From: Streptomyces mutabilis
Lineage (GTDB): Bacteria > Actinomycetota > Actinomycetes > Streptomycetales > Streptomycetaceae
NCBI RefSeq assembly: GCF_014649815.1
Contig: NZ_BMTT01000009.1
Coordinates: 1 to 64,000, forward strand
Direction: 5' to 3'
Length of the DNA stretch: 64,000 nucleotides
A program made the position numbers and the translations under genes. Shown one piece after another: positions 38,256 to 47,188 of this stretch. A model generated the notes under the pieces. That model had not been told where the DNA came from. It did no database searches and was given only the letters and a program-made list of their open reading frames with translations. Each line of letters starts with the position of its first letter. Within the stretch, counting starts at the first letter, position 1.

Positions 38256-39782
38256 CTACGGGCGACGGATGGCGTCGGCGGCGGCCGTCGCGGCGGGCCC
38301 GGCGGCCAGCTCGGTCTCCAGGAGCTGCTTGCCGAGCAGCTCGGGGTCGGGGAGCTCCATCGGGTACTCGCCGTCGAAGCAGGCGCGGCACAGGTTCGGC
38401 TTGGCGATGGTGGTCGCCTCGATCATGCCGTCGATGGAGATGTACGCCAGGGAGTCGGCGCCGAGCGAGGTGCCGATCTCGTCGATGCTCATGCCGTTGG
38501 CGATGAGCTCGGCGCGGGTGGCGAAGTCGATGCCGAAGAAGCAGGGCCACTTCACGGGCGGCGAGGAGATCCGGATGTGGACCTCGGCGGCGCCGGCCTC
38601 GCGGAGCATGCGGACCAGGGCCCGCTGGGTGTTGCCGCGGACGATGGAGTCGTCGACGACGACCAGCCGCTTGCCCTTGATGACTTCCTTCAAAGGGTTC
38701 AGCTTCAGGCGGATGCCCAGCTGGCGGATGGTCTGCGAGGGCTGGATGAAGGTGCGGCCGACGTAGGCGTTCTTCACCAGGCCGGCGCCGAAGGGGATGC
38801 CGGAGGCCTCGGCGTACCCGATCGCGGCGGGCGTGCCGGACTCCGGGGTCGCTATGACCAGGTCGGCTTCGGCGGGAGCTTCCTCGGCCAGCTTGCGGCC
38901 CATCTCCACCCGGGAGAGGTACACGTTCCGGCCGGCGATGTCGGTGTCCGGGCGGGCCAGGTACACGTACTCGAAGACACAGCCCTTGGGCTTCGCTTCT
39001 GCGAATCGAGAGGTGCGCAGGCCGTTCTCGTCGATGGCGACGAACTCGCCGGGCTCGATCTCGCGGACGTAGGAGGCGCCGCAGATGTCGAGGGCGGCGG
39101 ACTCGGAGGCGACCACCCAGCCGCGCTCGAGGCGGCCGAGTACCAGCGGGCGGATGCCCTGCGGGTCACGGGCGGCGTAGAGGGTGTGCTCGTCCATGAA
39201 GACGAGGCTGAAGGCGCCGCGCACCTGGGGCAGCACCTTGCCGGCCGCCTCCTCGACGCTCAGCGGCTTGCCGTCGTCGTCCACCTGACCCGCGAGCAGG
39301 GCGGTGATCAGGTCGGTGTCGTTGGTCGCCGCGACCCGCGTGGAGCGGCCGTCCTGCTTGGGCAGGTCGGCGACCAGCTCGGCGAGCTGGGCGGTGTTGA
39401 CGAGGTTGCCGTTGTGCCCGAGCGCGATGGAGCCCTGGGCGGTGGCACGGAACGTCGGCTGGGCGTTCTCCCAGACGGAGGCGCCGGTGGTCGAGTAGCG
39501 GGCGTGTCCGACCGCGATGTGACCCTGGAGCGAACCGAGGGAGGTCTCGTCGAAGACCTGGGAAACCAGGCCCATGTCCTTGAAGACGAGGATCTGGGAG
39601 CCGTTGCTGACCGCGATTCCCGCGGATTCCTGGCCCCGATGCTGGAGGGCGTAGAGCCCGAAGTACGTGAGCTTTGCGACCTCTTCGCCCGGAGCCCAGA
39701 CACCGAAGACGCCACAAGCGTCCTGGGGGCCCTTCTCGCCGGGAAGCAGATCGTGATTGAGTCGACCGTCACCACGTGGCAC
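38256..39782 (-). CDS. purF: Amidophosphoribosyltransferase
   Basis: A 508-residue enzyme of the first committed step in purine synthesis (PRPP + glutamine to phosphoribosylamine). A 22-residue propeptide precedes the nucleophile Cys23 (DACGVFGVW); the N-terminal nucleophile glutaminase domain then runs to about 250. The PRTase signature VVVDDSIVRGNT lies near residue 385. C-terminal cysteines (CRACFDGEYP) with an upstream Cys match the Bacillus-type enzyme, which holds a 4Fe-4S cluster. GTG 39782 gives the expected N-terminus, although its GGAGG is very close; a longer form from 39848 is less likely. Confidence 0.95.
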   Translation of the reverse strand: MPRGDGRLNHDLLPGEKGPQDACGVFGVWAPGEEVAKLTYFGLYALQHRGQESAGIAVSNGSQILVFKDMGLVSQVFDETSLGSLQGHIAVGHARYSTTGASVWENAQPTFRATAQGSIALGHNGNLVNTAQLAELVADLPKQDGRSTRVAATNDTDLITALLAGQVDDDGKPLSVEEAAGKVLPQVRGAFSLVFMDEHTLYAARDPQGIRPLVLGRLERGWVVASESAALDICGASYVREIEPGEFVAIDENGLRTSRFAEAKPKGCVFEYVYLARPDTDIAGRNVYLSRVEMGRKLAEEAPAEADLVIATPESGTPAAIGYAEASGIPFGAGLVKNAYVGRTFIQPSQTIRQLGIRLKLNPLKEVIKGKRLVVVDDSIVRGNTQRALVRMLREAGAAEVHIRISSPPVKWPCFFGIDFATRAELIANGMSIDEIGTSLGADSLAYISIDGMIEATTIAKPNLCRACFDGEYPMELPDPELLGKQLLETELAAGPAATAAADAIRRP

Positions 39783-39844
39783 GCCTCCGAGTGTAGGCGA
39801 GGTCGACCACTGGTCCGAATTGGGGACAGGGACTCGCGACCGGG

Positions 39845-40630
39845 TCACTGCTCGGCATAGGCCCTCAGGATCTCGCCGTCTTCCCTGGTCAGCGTGAGGG
39901 TTTCATGATCGATGCGGTAATCGACCCGACCCTCGAAGAAGCCCAGTATCCGCTTCTCGGCGTCCATGAGTGAGCCTTCGCACATCATTCGGGTCGTCGT
40001 CGGGGCGCCCAGGGTGATGTGACCGTCGCCGACCGTGGCCTTCGCGTTGACGTGGTTGCAGGGGAGGCGGCCCGCGACGGTCTTCGCGTCCTTGTCGAAG
40101 GTGAGCTGCGTGCGGCTCTTCCCGTCGGCCGACGTGGCGGTCCACTCCGTGCCGTGCAGGGACGCGTCCTTCGGCTTGCTGAGTTCGACGGTGTCGCCGT
40201 CGGCGGTGGTCAGGGTGAGCCGTTCGCCCCGGGTCTCGGCGGTGAGATCGGCGTCGAGGGCCCGGCCGAGGGACTTCTCGAAGGCGGGGGGCGTGTCCGT
40301 GCAGCCCTTCTCGGTGAACACGGCGTCGCTGAGCCGGACGCGCTCGCCGTCGACGTCGGCGCGGGCGCTGAAGGTGTTGCATCCGGTGCTGCCGACCGCC
40401 TCCCCGCTCTCGTGGATCAGTACCCGGGCGGAGTCGGGCGCCTTGTGGGTGGCGCCGTCCACGGTGACGGAGTCGATGCTCCACTGGACGCCGGTGACGG
40501 GCTTTCCCGCGCCGACGGAGCCACTGCCGCCGTCGGCCTTCTCGGTGCCGCAGGCCGCCGCGAGCGGCACGAGCGCGGCGACGGCGGCCACGGTCAGGGG
40601 GATGCTGCGCTGCTGCTTCTGCCTGTACAT
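39845..40630 (-). CDS. META-domain lipoprotein
   Basis: A 261-residue predicted lipoprotein. The signal peptide ends in LVPLAAAC (Cys about residue 27). Two META/HslJ-like domains follow: VTGVQWSIDSVTVDG with STGCNTFSARADVDG, and LHGTEWTATSADG with LPCNHVNAKATVGDGHITLG. META domains occur in heat-shock or stress-linked surface proteins of unclear function. ATG 40630; the ribosome-binding site is weak. It lies between purF and an isomerase-like gene, with no functional link evident. Confidence 0.87.
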   Translation of the reverse strand: MYRQKQQRSIPLTVAAVAALVPLAAACGTEKADGGSGSVGAGKPVTGVQWSIDSVTVDGATHKAPDSARVLIHESGEAVGSTGCNTFSARADVDGERVRLSDAVFTEKGCTDTPPAFEKSLGRALDADLTAETRGERLTLTTADGDTVELSKPKDASLHGTEWTATSADGKSRTQLTFDKDAKTVAGRLPCNHVNAKATVGDGHITLGAPTTTRMMCEGSLMDAEKRILGFFEGRVDYRIDHETLTLTREDGEILRAYAEQ

Positions 40631-40674
40631 GCCGATACGACGGAGGCGCGGAGGATCTGGTTCCCCTCTTCCGC

Positions 40675-41472
40675 TCAGCTGAGCAGCGGCAGCAGCCCCG
40701 CGAGGTCGGCACGCTCCCCGCTCGCGCTGACGGTCGCGTAGCCCACGGCGTCCTTCCAGGTCAGCCGCCCGGTCGCCAGCCGAACCCAGGTCAACGGGTC
40801 GGTCTCGACGACGCTCGGCGGGGTGCCCCGGGTGTGCCGGGGGCCCTCGACGCACTGCACGACGGCGTACGGCGGAATCCGCACCTCCGTCGAGCCGCCG
40901 GGCGCCTTCGCGGCGAGCGCGTCGGCAAGCAGCCGGGTCGCGGCGGCCAGCGCCTGCCGGTCGTACGGGACGTCGAGGCCGGGCACGGCGGCGTTCAGGT
41001 CGTCGGTGTGGACGACCAGCTCGACGGTGCGGGTGACGACGTAGTCGGCCAGGGGGAGGGCGCCGGCGCAGGTGGGCAGCAGCCGGGTACCGGGGTGGGT
41101 GTCGAGGCGCTCGGCGAAGCGCCGCTCGGCCTCGGCGAGGTGGGCGTCGAGGTCGGGGTGTTCGGCCGCGAGTCGCCGGGCGGTGGCGGCGATGCCGTCC
41201 GCGTCGGCGGTGATGGCGAACGGCCAGTCGAGCAGGTGTCCGTCCTGCCGCACCGGCTCGGGTTCACCGAGCAACCGGTCCACGGCCGTCAGCGCCGTGC
41301 CGACGTGCGCGACCAGCTCCCGCACGGTCCAGTCGCCGAGCCGCGTCGGCAGCGCCAGCTGGTCCGGGGTGAGGGTGCGGACGGCCGCCCGTATGTTCCC
41401 GAACTGGGCGAGCACGGCGGTGCGGGTGCGGGCGGGGTCGTAGGCGCGGGCACGCTTCTTGGCTGCGGGCAT
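40675..41472 (-). CDS. Maleylpyruvate isomerase / mycothiol-dependent family protein
   Basis: A 265-residue protein of the DinB-like, mycothiol-dependent maleylpyruvate isomerase family. The N-terminal four-helix part has TPDQLALPTRLGDWTVRELVAHVG, with its metal-binding His, and YVVTRTVELVVHTDDLNAAV with the second His. The C-terminal part resembles a sterol-carrier fold (DPLTWVRLATGRLTW). Such proteins transfer or use mycothiol in actinobacteria; the substrate is unknown. ATG 41472. It follows the META lipoprotein gene by 44 bp. Confidence 0.87.
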   Translation of the reverse strand: MPAAKKRARAYDPARTRTAVLAQFGNIRAAVRTLTPDQLALPTRLGDWTVRELVAHVGTALTAVDRLLGEPEPVRQDGHLLDWPFAITADADGIAATARRLAAEHPDLDAHLAEAERRFAERLDTHPGTRLLPTCAGALPLADYVVTRTVELVVHTDDLNAAVPGLDVPYDRQALAAATRLLADALAAKAPGGSTEVRIPPYAVVQCVEGPRHTRGTPPSVVETDPLTWVRLATGRLTWKDAVGYATVSASGERADLAGLLPLLS

Positions 41473-41601
41473 GCGGGGAGCTTATGCGGGGGTGCGGGCG
41501 GACAGTCACCCGTACGTGTGTCCGGAAGCGGAAACCGCACGCGAAGCGCCGGACCCCGGAAACACTGGTCCGCGCCTGGAAGGAGGTGCAACACGACGGA
41601 T

Positions 41602-41776
41602 ATGGCCGAGCACACGTCCCACATGTCGGTGGACGAGTGGGGGACGATCGCCTCCGCCGCCCCCGGGACCGGCAGGTTGGTGGCTACCGCGATGTACGCG
41701 TGTTCGGCGATCCGGTCATCCTCCCGCCCCGGTCGGCATTGAAGACACGGAAATCCTCAAGAGCTACGTCCGCTGA
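41602..41776 (+). pseudogene. Uma2-family endonuclease remnant
   Basis: A fragment of a Streptomyces Uma2-type (PD-D/ExK nuclease-like) gene. The start MAEHTSHMSVDEWGTIA matches the family N-terminus. It is joined directly to the C-terminus VGGYRDVRVFGDPVILP and, after a one-base frameshift, VGIEDTEILKSYVR and stop. About 130-150 middle residues with the catalytic core are missing. AGGAGG at 41581 is the old ribosome-binding site. Not functional. Confidence 0.7.
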
Positions 41777-41781
41777 AACGC

Positions 41782-41813
41782 CGAGGTCCCGCCCGGAACC
41801 GGACGGGACCTCG
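41782..41813 (-). terminator. Terminator of the purSQL operon
   Basis: CGAGGTCCCG pairs with CGGGACCTCG around a second CCGG/CCGG stem, 20 bp past the purL stop; one mismatch. No T-run. Confidence 0.8.
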
Positions 41814-41832
41814 AACTCTCGGGGATCGGCGA

Positions 41833-44091
41833 CTACGCCAGCAGCCCCGGGATCGTTGCCTCGTGGGCCTCGCGCAGTTCCGTCAGGGGCAGCGTGAACT
41901 CGCCCTGGACCTCCACCGCGTCCCCGTCCACGACACCGATGCGGGTGGCCGGCAGGCCCCGGGCACCGCACATGTCGTTGAAGCGGACCTCTTCCGAGCG
42001 CGGGACGGCGACGACCGCGCGGCCCGCCGACTCCGAGAACAGGAAGGTGAAGGCGTCGAGCCCGTCCGGTACGACCAGACGCGCGCCCTTGCCGCCGAGC
42101 AGCGCCGACTCGACGACCGCCTGGACCAGACCGCCGTCCGACAGGTCGTGTGCGGAGTCGATCATGCCGTCGCGGGAGGCGGAGATCAGGATCTCGCCGA
42201 GGAGGCGCTCGCGGTCCAGGTCGACCTTCGGGGGCAGGCCGCCGAGGTGGTCGTGGATCACCTGGGACCAGGCCGAGCCGCCGAACTCCTCACGCGTGTC
42301 GCCGAGGAGGTAGAGCAGCTGCCCCTCCTCCTGGAAGGCGACCGGCGTGCGGCGGGCCACGTCGTCGATGACGCCGAGGACCGCGACCACCGGGGTCGGG
42401 TGGATGGCGGCCTCGCCCGTCTGGTTGTAGAGGGAGACGTTGCCGCCGGTCACCGGGGTGCCGAGCTGGAGGCAGCCGTCGGCCAGACCGCGCACGGCCT
42501 CCGCGAACTGCCACATGACCGCCGGGTCCTCCGGCGAGCCGAAGTTCAGGCAGTCGGAGACGGCCAGCGGCTTCGCGCCGGTCGTCGCCACGTTGCGGTA
42601 GGCCTCCGCGAGGGCCAGCTGCGCACCCGTGTACGGGTCGAGCTTGGCGTACCGGCCGTTGCCGTCCGTGGCGATGGCGACGCCGAGGCCGGTTTCCTCG
42701 TCGACGCGGATCATGCCGGAGTCCTCGGGCTGGGCGAGGACCGTGTTGCCCTGCACGAAGTGGTCGTACTGCTGGGTGATCCACTGCTTGGAGGCCTGGT
42801 TGGGCGAGCCGACCAGCTTGAGGACCTGGTCCTTGAGCTCGTCGGACGTCTGCGGCCTGGGCAGCTTGTTCGCGTCGTCGGCCTGGAGCTCGTCCTGCCA
42901 GGACGGGCGGGCGTAGGGGCGCTCGTAGACCGGACCCTCGTGCGCGACCGTGCGCGGGTCGACATCGACGATCTTGCCGCCGTGCCAGTAGATCTCCAGG
43001 CGGTCGCCGTCGGTCACCTCACCGATCACGGTGGCGATGACGTCCCACTTCTCACAGATCTCCAGGAAGCGGTCGACCTTGCCCGGCTCGACGACCGCGC
43101 ACATGCGTTCCTGCGACTCGCTCATCAGGATTTCCTCGGGCGAGAGCGTGGAGTCGCGCAGGGGGACGTCGTCCAGGGTGACGCGCATGCCGCCGGAGCC
43201 GTTCGAGGCCAGCTCGGACGTGGCGCAGGAAAGGCCCGCCGCTCCCAGGTCCTGGATGCCGACGACCAGCTTCTCCTGGAAGGCTTCCAGGGTGCACTCG
43301 ATGAGGAGCTTCTCCTGGAAGGGGTCGCCGACCTGGACGGCCGGGCGCTTGGAGGGCTTGGCGTCGTCGAAGGTCTCCGAGGCCAGGATCGACGCGCCGC
43401 CGATGCCGTCACCGCCGGTGCGGGCCCCGTAGAGGATGACCTTGTTGCCCGCGCCGGACGCCTTGGCGAGGTGGATGTCCTCGTGCCGCATGACGCCGAT
43501 GGCACCGGCGTTGACCAGGGGGTTGCCCTGGTAGCAGGCGTCGAAGACGACCTCGCCGCCGATGTTGGGCAGGCCCAGGCAGTTGCCGTAGCCGCCGATG
43601 CCGGCGACGACGCCGGGCAGGACGCGCTTGGTGTCCGGGTGGTCGGCGGCGCCGAAGCGCAGCGGGTCCACGACGGCGACCGGGCGGGCGCCCATCGCGA
43701 TGATGTCGCGGACGATGCCGCCGACGCCCGTGGCCGCGCCCTGATATGGCTCGACGTAGGAGGGGTGGTTGTGCGACTCGACCTTGAAGGTGACCGCGTA
43801 GCCCTGGCCTACGTCGACGACACCGGCGTTCTCACCGATGCCGACGAGCATCGCGTCGGACTCGGGGGCCTTCTCGCCGAACTGGCGCAGGTGGACCTTG
43901 CTGCTCTTGTACGAGCAGTGTTCGGACCACATCACCGAGTACATGGCCAGCTCCGCCCCGGTGGGGCGGCGGCCGAGGATCTCCACGACCCTCTCGTACT
44001 CGTCCTTCTTCAGGCCCAGCTCGGCCCAGGGCAGCTCGACGTCGGGGGTCTCGGCCGCGTGCTCGACCGTGTCCAGAGGCGTCCGGCTCAT
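41833..44091 (-). CDS. purL: Phosphoribosylformylglycinamidine synthase subunit PurL
   Basis: A 752-residue small-type FGAM synthase, step four of purine synthesis, which works with the PurQ glutaminase and PurS. ATP- and FGAR-binding motifs include [50 protein letters not shown] and [13 protein letters not shown]. The AIRS-like two-repeat architecture is complete. It overlaps purQ by 4 bp (ATGA), which indicates coupled translation. Confidence 0.97.
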   Translation of the reverse strand: MSRTPLDTVEHAAETPDVELPWAELGLKKDEYERVVEILGRRPTGAELAMYSVMWSEHCSYKSSKVHLRQFGEKAPESDAMLVGIGENAGVVDVGQGYAVTFKVESHNHPSYVEPYQGAATGVGGIVRDIIAMGARPVAVVDPLRFGAADHPDTKRVLPGVVAGIGGYGNCLGLPNIGGEVVFDACYQGNPLVNAGAIGVMRHEDIHLAKASGAGNKVILYGARTGGDGIGGASILASETFDDAKPSKRPAVQVGDPFQEKLLIECTLEAFQEKLVVGIQDLGAAGLSCATSELASNGSGGMRVTLDDVPLRDSTLSPEEILMSESQERMCAVVEPGKVDRFLEICEKWDVIATVIGEVTDGDRLEIYWHGGKIVDVDPRTVAHEGPVYERPYARPSWQDELQADDANKLPRPQTSDELKDQVLKLVGSPNQASKQWITQQYDHFVQGNTVLAQPEDSGMIRVDEETGLGVAIATDGNGRYAKLDPYTGAQLALAEAYRNVATTGAKPLAVSDCLNFGSPEDPAVMWQFAEAVRGLADGCLQLGTPVTGGNVSLYNQTGEAAIHPTPVVAVLGVIDDVARRTPVAFQEEGQLLYLLGDTREEFGGSAWSQVIHDHLGGLPPKVDLDRERLLGEILISASRDGMIDSAHDLSDGGLVQAVVESALLGGKGARLVVPDGLDAFTFLFSESAGRAVVAVPRSEEVRFNDMCGARGLPATRIGVVDGDAVEVQGEFTLPLTELREAHEATIPGLLA

Positions 44092-44768
44092 GCGTTGACC
44101 AGCTTCTTGAGGATCGACGTGAAGAACGGGAGGCCGTCGGTGCGGCCGGTGCCGATCAGTGGCTCGACGGCGTGCTCGGGGTGCGGCATGAGGCCGACGA
44201 CGTTGCCGGCGGCGTTGGTGATGCCGGCGATGTCGTTGAGCGAGCCGTTCGGGTTGAAGTCCACGTAGCGGAAGGCGACGCGGCCCTCGGCCTCCAGCTC
44301 GTCCAGCGTCCGCCGGTCGGCGACGTACCGCCCGTCCATGTTCTTCAGCGGGATGTGGATCTCCTGACCGGCGGTGTAGTCGCTGGTCCAGGCGGTGCCC
44401 GCGTTCTCCACCCGCAGCTTCTGGTCGCGGCAGATGAAGTGCAGGTGGTCGTTGCCCAGCATGCCGCCGGGGAGCAGGTGCGCCTCGGTGAGGATCTGGA
44501 AGCCGTTGCAGATGCCGAGGACGGGCAGCCCGGCCTTGGCCTGGTCGATGACGGTGTCCATCACCGGCGAGAACCGCGCGATGGCGCCGGCCCGCAGGTA
44601 GTCGCCGTACGAGAAACCACCGCAGAGCACCACGGCGTCGACCTGCTTGAGGTCCTTGTCCTTGTGCCAGAGGGCGACGGGTTCGGCGCCGGCGACGCGG
44701 ATCGCACGCTGCGTGTCCCGGTCGTCGAGAGAGCCAGGGAAAGTGACGACGCCAATACGAGCGGTCAC
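44088..44768 (-). CDS. purQ: Phosphoribosylformylglycinamidine synthase subunit PurQ
   Basis: A 226-residue class I glutamine amidotransferase that supplies ammonia to PurL. The nucleophile elbow GICNGFQIL holds the catalytic Cys (near residue 87), and the His/Glu pair is in MPHPEHAVE. The start [17 protein letters not shown] is family-typical. It overlaps purS and purL by 4 bp each. Confidence 0.97.
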   Translation of the reverse strand: MTARIGVVTFPGSLDDRDTQRAIRVAGAEPVALWHKDKDLKQVDAVVLCGGFSYGDYLRAGAIARFSPVMDTVIDQAKAGLPVLGICNGFQILTEAHLLPGGMLGNDHLHFICRDQKLRVENAGTAWTSDYTAGQEIHIPLKNMDGRYVADRRTLDELEAEGRVAFRYVDFNPNGSLNDIAGITNAAGNVVGLMPHPEHAVEPLIGTGRTDGLPFFTSILKKLVNA

Positions 44769-45037
44769 TTCGAGGCCTCCGCGACTACGTCCGCGGACTC
44801 GACCTTCACGGTGAAGTCCTCGATCACGGTGTTGGCGAGGAAGGATTCCGCAAGATCGTGGATGCGGGCGAGGGCTGCGTCATCGACGGGCCCGTCCACT
44901 TCCAGTTCGAATCGCTTTCCCTGACGGACGTCCGAGATCCCTTCGAAACCCAGTCGCGGCAGTGCGCGCTGCACCGCCTGGCCCTGGGGGTCGAGGATCT
45001 CCGGCTTGAGCATGACGTCGACTACGACGCGTGCCAC
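44765..45037 (-). CDS. purS: Phosphoribosylformylglycinamidine synthase subunit PurS
   Basis: A 90-residue bridging subunit of the PurLQS complex. It begins [19 protein letters not shown], then [13 protein letters not shown] and ANTVIEDF, as in known PurS. GTG 45037 has GGGAG 5 bp upstream and is preferred over GTG 45043. First gene of the operon; the upstream region carries a candidate operator. Confidence 0.95.
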   Translation of the reverse strand: MARVVVDVMLKPEILDPQGQAVQRALPRLGFEGISDVRQGKRFELEVDGPVDDAALARIHDLAESFLANTVIEDFTVKVESADVVAEASK

Positions 45038-45094
45038 TGGCACTCCCGGTGTGTGGTGCTGAGCAGGTTCCTTCAGACTACCCGTACAAAAATT

Positions 45095-45106
45095 CTACGC
45101 GCGTAG
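45095..45106. promoter_or_regulatory. Palindrome upstream of purS
   Basis: The 12-bp palindrome CTACGCGCGTAG lies in an AT-leaning stretch (ACAAAAATTCTACGC) about 58 bp upstream of purS in the purS-lsr2 gap. It is a candidate operator or promoter element for the purSQL operon. The regulator is unknown, and the motif was not noticed before purC, purF or purD. Confidence 0.45.
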
Positions 45107-45376
45107 CCTTGGAGGAAACTACGTGACCCCTGTCACGATCGGGTATCGGAAGGAGGTGACTGCGAAAAGCTTCGGGAAAGATCTCGGATCGAGCCGGGGC
45201 CAACTATTGTGTGCGGACACGCGGAGAGATTTAGTCGGGCTTCCCATTGCAATGCCGGGCACTGTACAAATGAAATGTCATTAGCCGATACTTGCCCAAT
45301 TACAGGCGAACAGTCGGCATCATCGCGGCGTCTTGGCACGTCATCGCGGAGGTGCCGCACGAAGGGACCGATATTC
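45107..45376. other. purS / lsr2 intergenic region
   Basis: No supported gene. It includes a perfect AAGGAGG fused to a GTG (45151-45159) that opens a 41-codon frame without recognisable similarity, and an AT-rich stretch (45240-45305) that probably contains the lsr2 promoter. Confidence 0.4.
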
Positions 45377-45694
45377 GTGGCGCAGCGTGTCGTGGTCACT
45401 CTCTTTGACGACATCGACGGCTCGGAAGCGGCGGAGACGATCGCCTTCGGGGTCGACGGCCGTATGTACGAGATCGACCTGAACGAAGCCAATGCCCGGA
45501 AACTGCGCAAGGCCCTCGAACCGTTCGTGTCGGCCGGCCGCAAGCGGTCGCGGTCCGGCAAGGCGTACCGGCAGACGGAGGTCGCCCCCGACCCGGCGGC
45601 GGTCCGCGCCTGGGCGCAGGCGAACAGGATGGACGTGCCCGCGCGGGGCCGGATCCCGAAGAAGGTCTACGAGGCGTTCGCCGCGGCGCAGTGA
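45377..45694 (+). CDS. lsr2: Lsr2-type nucleoid-associated protein
   Basis: A 105-residue DNA-bridging protein that silences AT-rich, often foreign, genes in actinobacteria. The N-terminal dimerisation domain is MAQRVVVTLFDDIDGSEAAETIAFGVDG. The C-terminal DNA-binding domain is AVRAWAQANRMDVPARGRIPKKVYEAF, with the RGR AT-hook-like minor-groove motif. GTG 45377. Streptomyces usually has this core copy and a second paralogue elsewhere. Confidence 0.95.
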   Translation: MAQRVVVTLFDDIDGSEAAETIAFGVDGRMYEIDLNEANARKLRKALEPFVSAGRKRSRSGKAYRQTEVAPDPAAVRAWAQANRMDVPARGRIPKKVYEAFAAAQ

Positions 45695-45832
45695 GGCGCC
45701 GCCCGTGCCTGGGGCGGCCGACGGCCGCCCAGCCGCCCCTCGCGGCAACCGACTTGCGCGGCACCCCGGGTGATCAGCTAAAGTCTGGAGCACGCCGAGG
45801 GGCGAGGCCGAAAGGCCCAGCTCACGGAACAC

Positions 45833-45904
45833 GCGGGTGTAGTTCAGTAGTAGAACATCCCCCTTCCAGGGGGAAGGCGCAGTGTGCAATTCCTGTCACC
45901 CGCT
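45833..45904 (+). tRNA. tRNA-Gly (TCC), abnormal T arm
   Basis: The acceptor (GCGGGTG/CACCCGC), D arm (GTTC/GAAC) and anticodon arm (TCCCC-CTTCCAG-GGGGA, anticodon TCC) are perfect. The T arm is not: the expected GGTTCAATTCC reads GTGTGCAATTCC, so the 5-bp T stem does not pair and the TTC of the loop is lost. It is either a tolerated variant or a decaying gene. Confidence 0.75.
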
Positions 45905-45984
45905 CTGCATCGCCGTACCGATCACTCGATTCGATCAGGTAGGCTGATGCTCGCACCGATCGGTGAAGGCCGGTCGGGGGCAAT

Positions 45985-46057
45985 GCGGACGTAGCTCAGT
46001 TGGTAGAGCGCAACCTTGCCAAGGTTGAGGTCGCGAGTTCGAGCCTCGTCGTCCGCT
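45985..46057 (+). tRNA. tRNA-Gly (GCC), copy 1
   Basis: A 73-base cloverleaf with anticodon loop CTTGCCA, acceptor GCGGACG/CGTCCGC and T arm GCGAGTTCGAGCCTCGT. It differs from the copy at 49976 by a few bases in the acceptor and T loop. Confidence 0.95.
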
Positions 46058-46066
46058 CGGGAATCA

Positions 46067-46092
46067 GACCCCGGTCCTCCGTGACCGGGGTC
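46067..46092 (+). terminator. Terminator after tRNA-Gly copy 1
   Basis: A 10-bp stem GACCCCGGTC/GACCGGGGTC followed by TTTT. Confidence 0.9.
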
Positions 46093-46201
46093 TTTTCGTG
46101 CGCCCATGCGGTGCCCCGAACAGCCTCCGTCTGACATTTGTCATGGCCGGTGATGACAGCTCGCACTGTCACCCGGCCCGGAGTGCCGCGACGCTTGAGC
46201 C

Positions 46202-47188
46202 ATGCATGCGAACGGACACGAACACGTGATTGAGGTCACCGACCTGCGGCGTGTGTACGGGGGCGGGTTCGAGGCCGTGCGGGGGATCGACTTCTCCGTG
46301 CGCCGCGCAGAGATCTTCGCCCTGCTCGGCACCAACGGCGCCGGCAAGACGTCTACGGTCGAACTGCTGGAGGGCCTCGCCGCTCCGGCCGGCGGGCGGG
46401 TGCGCGTCCTCGGGCACGACCCCTACACCGAGCGGGCCGCCGTACGCCCCCGCACCGGGGTCATGCTCCAGGAGGGCGGCTTCCCGTCCGAGCTGACCGT
46501 CGCGGAGACCGCGCGGATGTGGGCGGGATGCGTGAGCGGGGCCCGCCCGCCGGCCGAGGTGCTGGCCCTGGTCGGTCTGCAGGCGAAGGCGAACGTCCGC
46601 GTGAAGCAGCTCTCCGGGGGCCAGCGGCGCCGCCTCGACCTGGCGCTCGCGCTGCTCGGCGACCCCGAGGTGCTCTTCCTCGACGAGCCCAGCACCGGAC
46701 TGGACGCCGAAGGCCGCCGGGACACCTGGGAGTTGGTGAGCACCCTGCGCGACGGCGGTACGACGGTGCTGCTGACCACGCACTACCTGGAGGAGGCCGA
46801 GAACCTCGCCGACCGGCTCGCGATCATGCACGAGGGCCGCATCGCCGCCACCGGCACGCCGGCCGAGGTGACCGCCGCGCAGCCGTCCCGGATCTCCTTC
46901 GAACTGCCCGACGGCTATTTCGTGGGCGACCTTCCGCCGCTCGGCGAACTGGGCGTGAGCGACCACGAGGTCGACGGCCGGCTGGTCAGGCTCCGCACCC
47001 GCGAGCTGCAGCGCGCGGCCACCCAGTTGCTGGTCTGGGCCGGACGGGCCGGAGTGGAACTGCGCCGCCTGGACGTGCGGTCGGCATCCCTGGAGGAGGC
47101 GTTCCTGGGCATCGCGAAGGACGCGTCCGCGAAGGACGCGTCCGCGAAGGCGGCCGAGTCGACGACGAAGGAGGAGTACGCGGCATGA
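46202..47188 (+). CDS. ABC exporter ATP-binding protein
   Basis: A 328-residue DrrA-type ATPase: Walker A GTNGAGKTS, Q-loop LQEG, signature QLSGGQRRRLDLALAL, Walker B VLFLDEPSTGLD and switch His TTHYLEE. A C-terminal extension (about 215-328) ends in a tandem KDASAKDASAKA, encoded by two copies of a 15-bp repeat (about 47117-47146). It is the first gene of a probable four-gene unit with its permease and a two-component system. The substrate is unknown; drug or lipid export is the family norm. Confidence 0.92.
   Translation: MHANGHEHVIEVTDLRRVYGGGFEAVRGIDFSVRRAEIFALLGTNGAGKTSTVELLEGLAAPAGGRVRVLGHDPYTERAAVRPRTGVMLQEGGFPSELTVAETARMWAGCVSGARPPAEVLALVGLQAKANVRVKQLSGGQRRRLDLALALLGDPEVLFLDEPSTGLDAEGRRDTWELVSTLRDGGTTVLLTTHYLEEAENLADRLAIMHEGRIAATGTPAEVTAAQPSRISFELPDGYFVGDLPPLGELGVSDHEVDGRLVRLRTRELQRAATQLLVWAGRAGVELRRLDVRSASLEEAFLGIAKDASAKDASAKAAESTTKEEYAA

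Noticed and set aside
41863-44268. An 801-codon frame antisense to purL
   Set aside because: Low-complexity Val/Asp/Gly content typical of antisense frames in high-GC DNA; purL is clear on the other strand.
45157-45282. A 41-codon frame with AAGGAGG overlapping its GTG
   Set aside because: The Shine-Dalgarno overlaps the start codon, and the peptide resembles nothing known.
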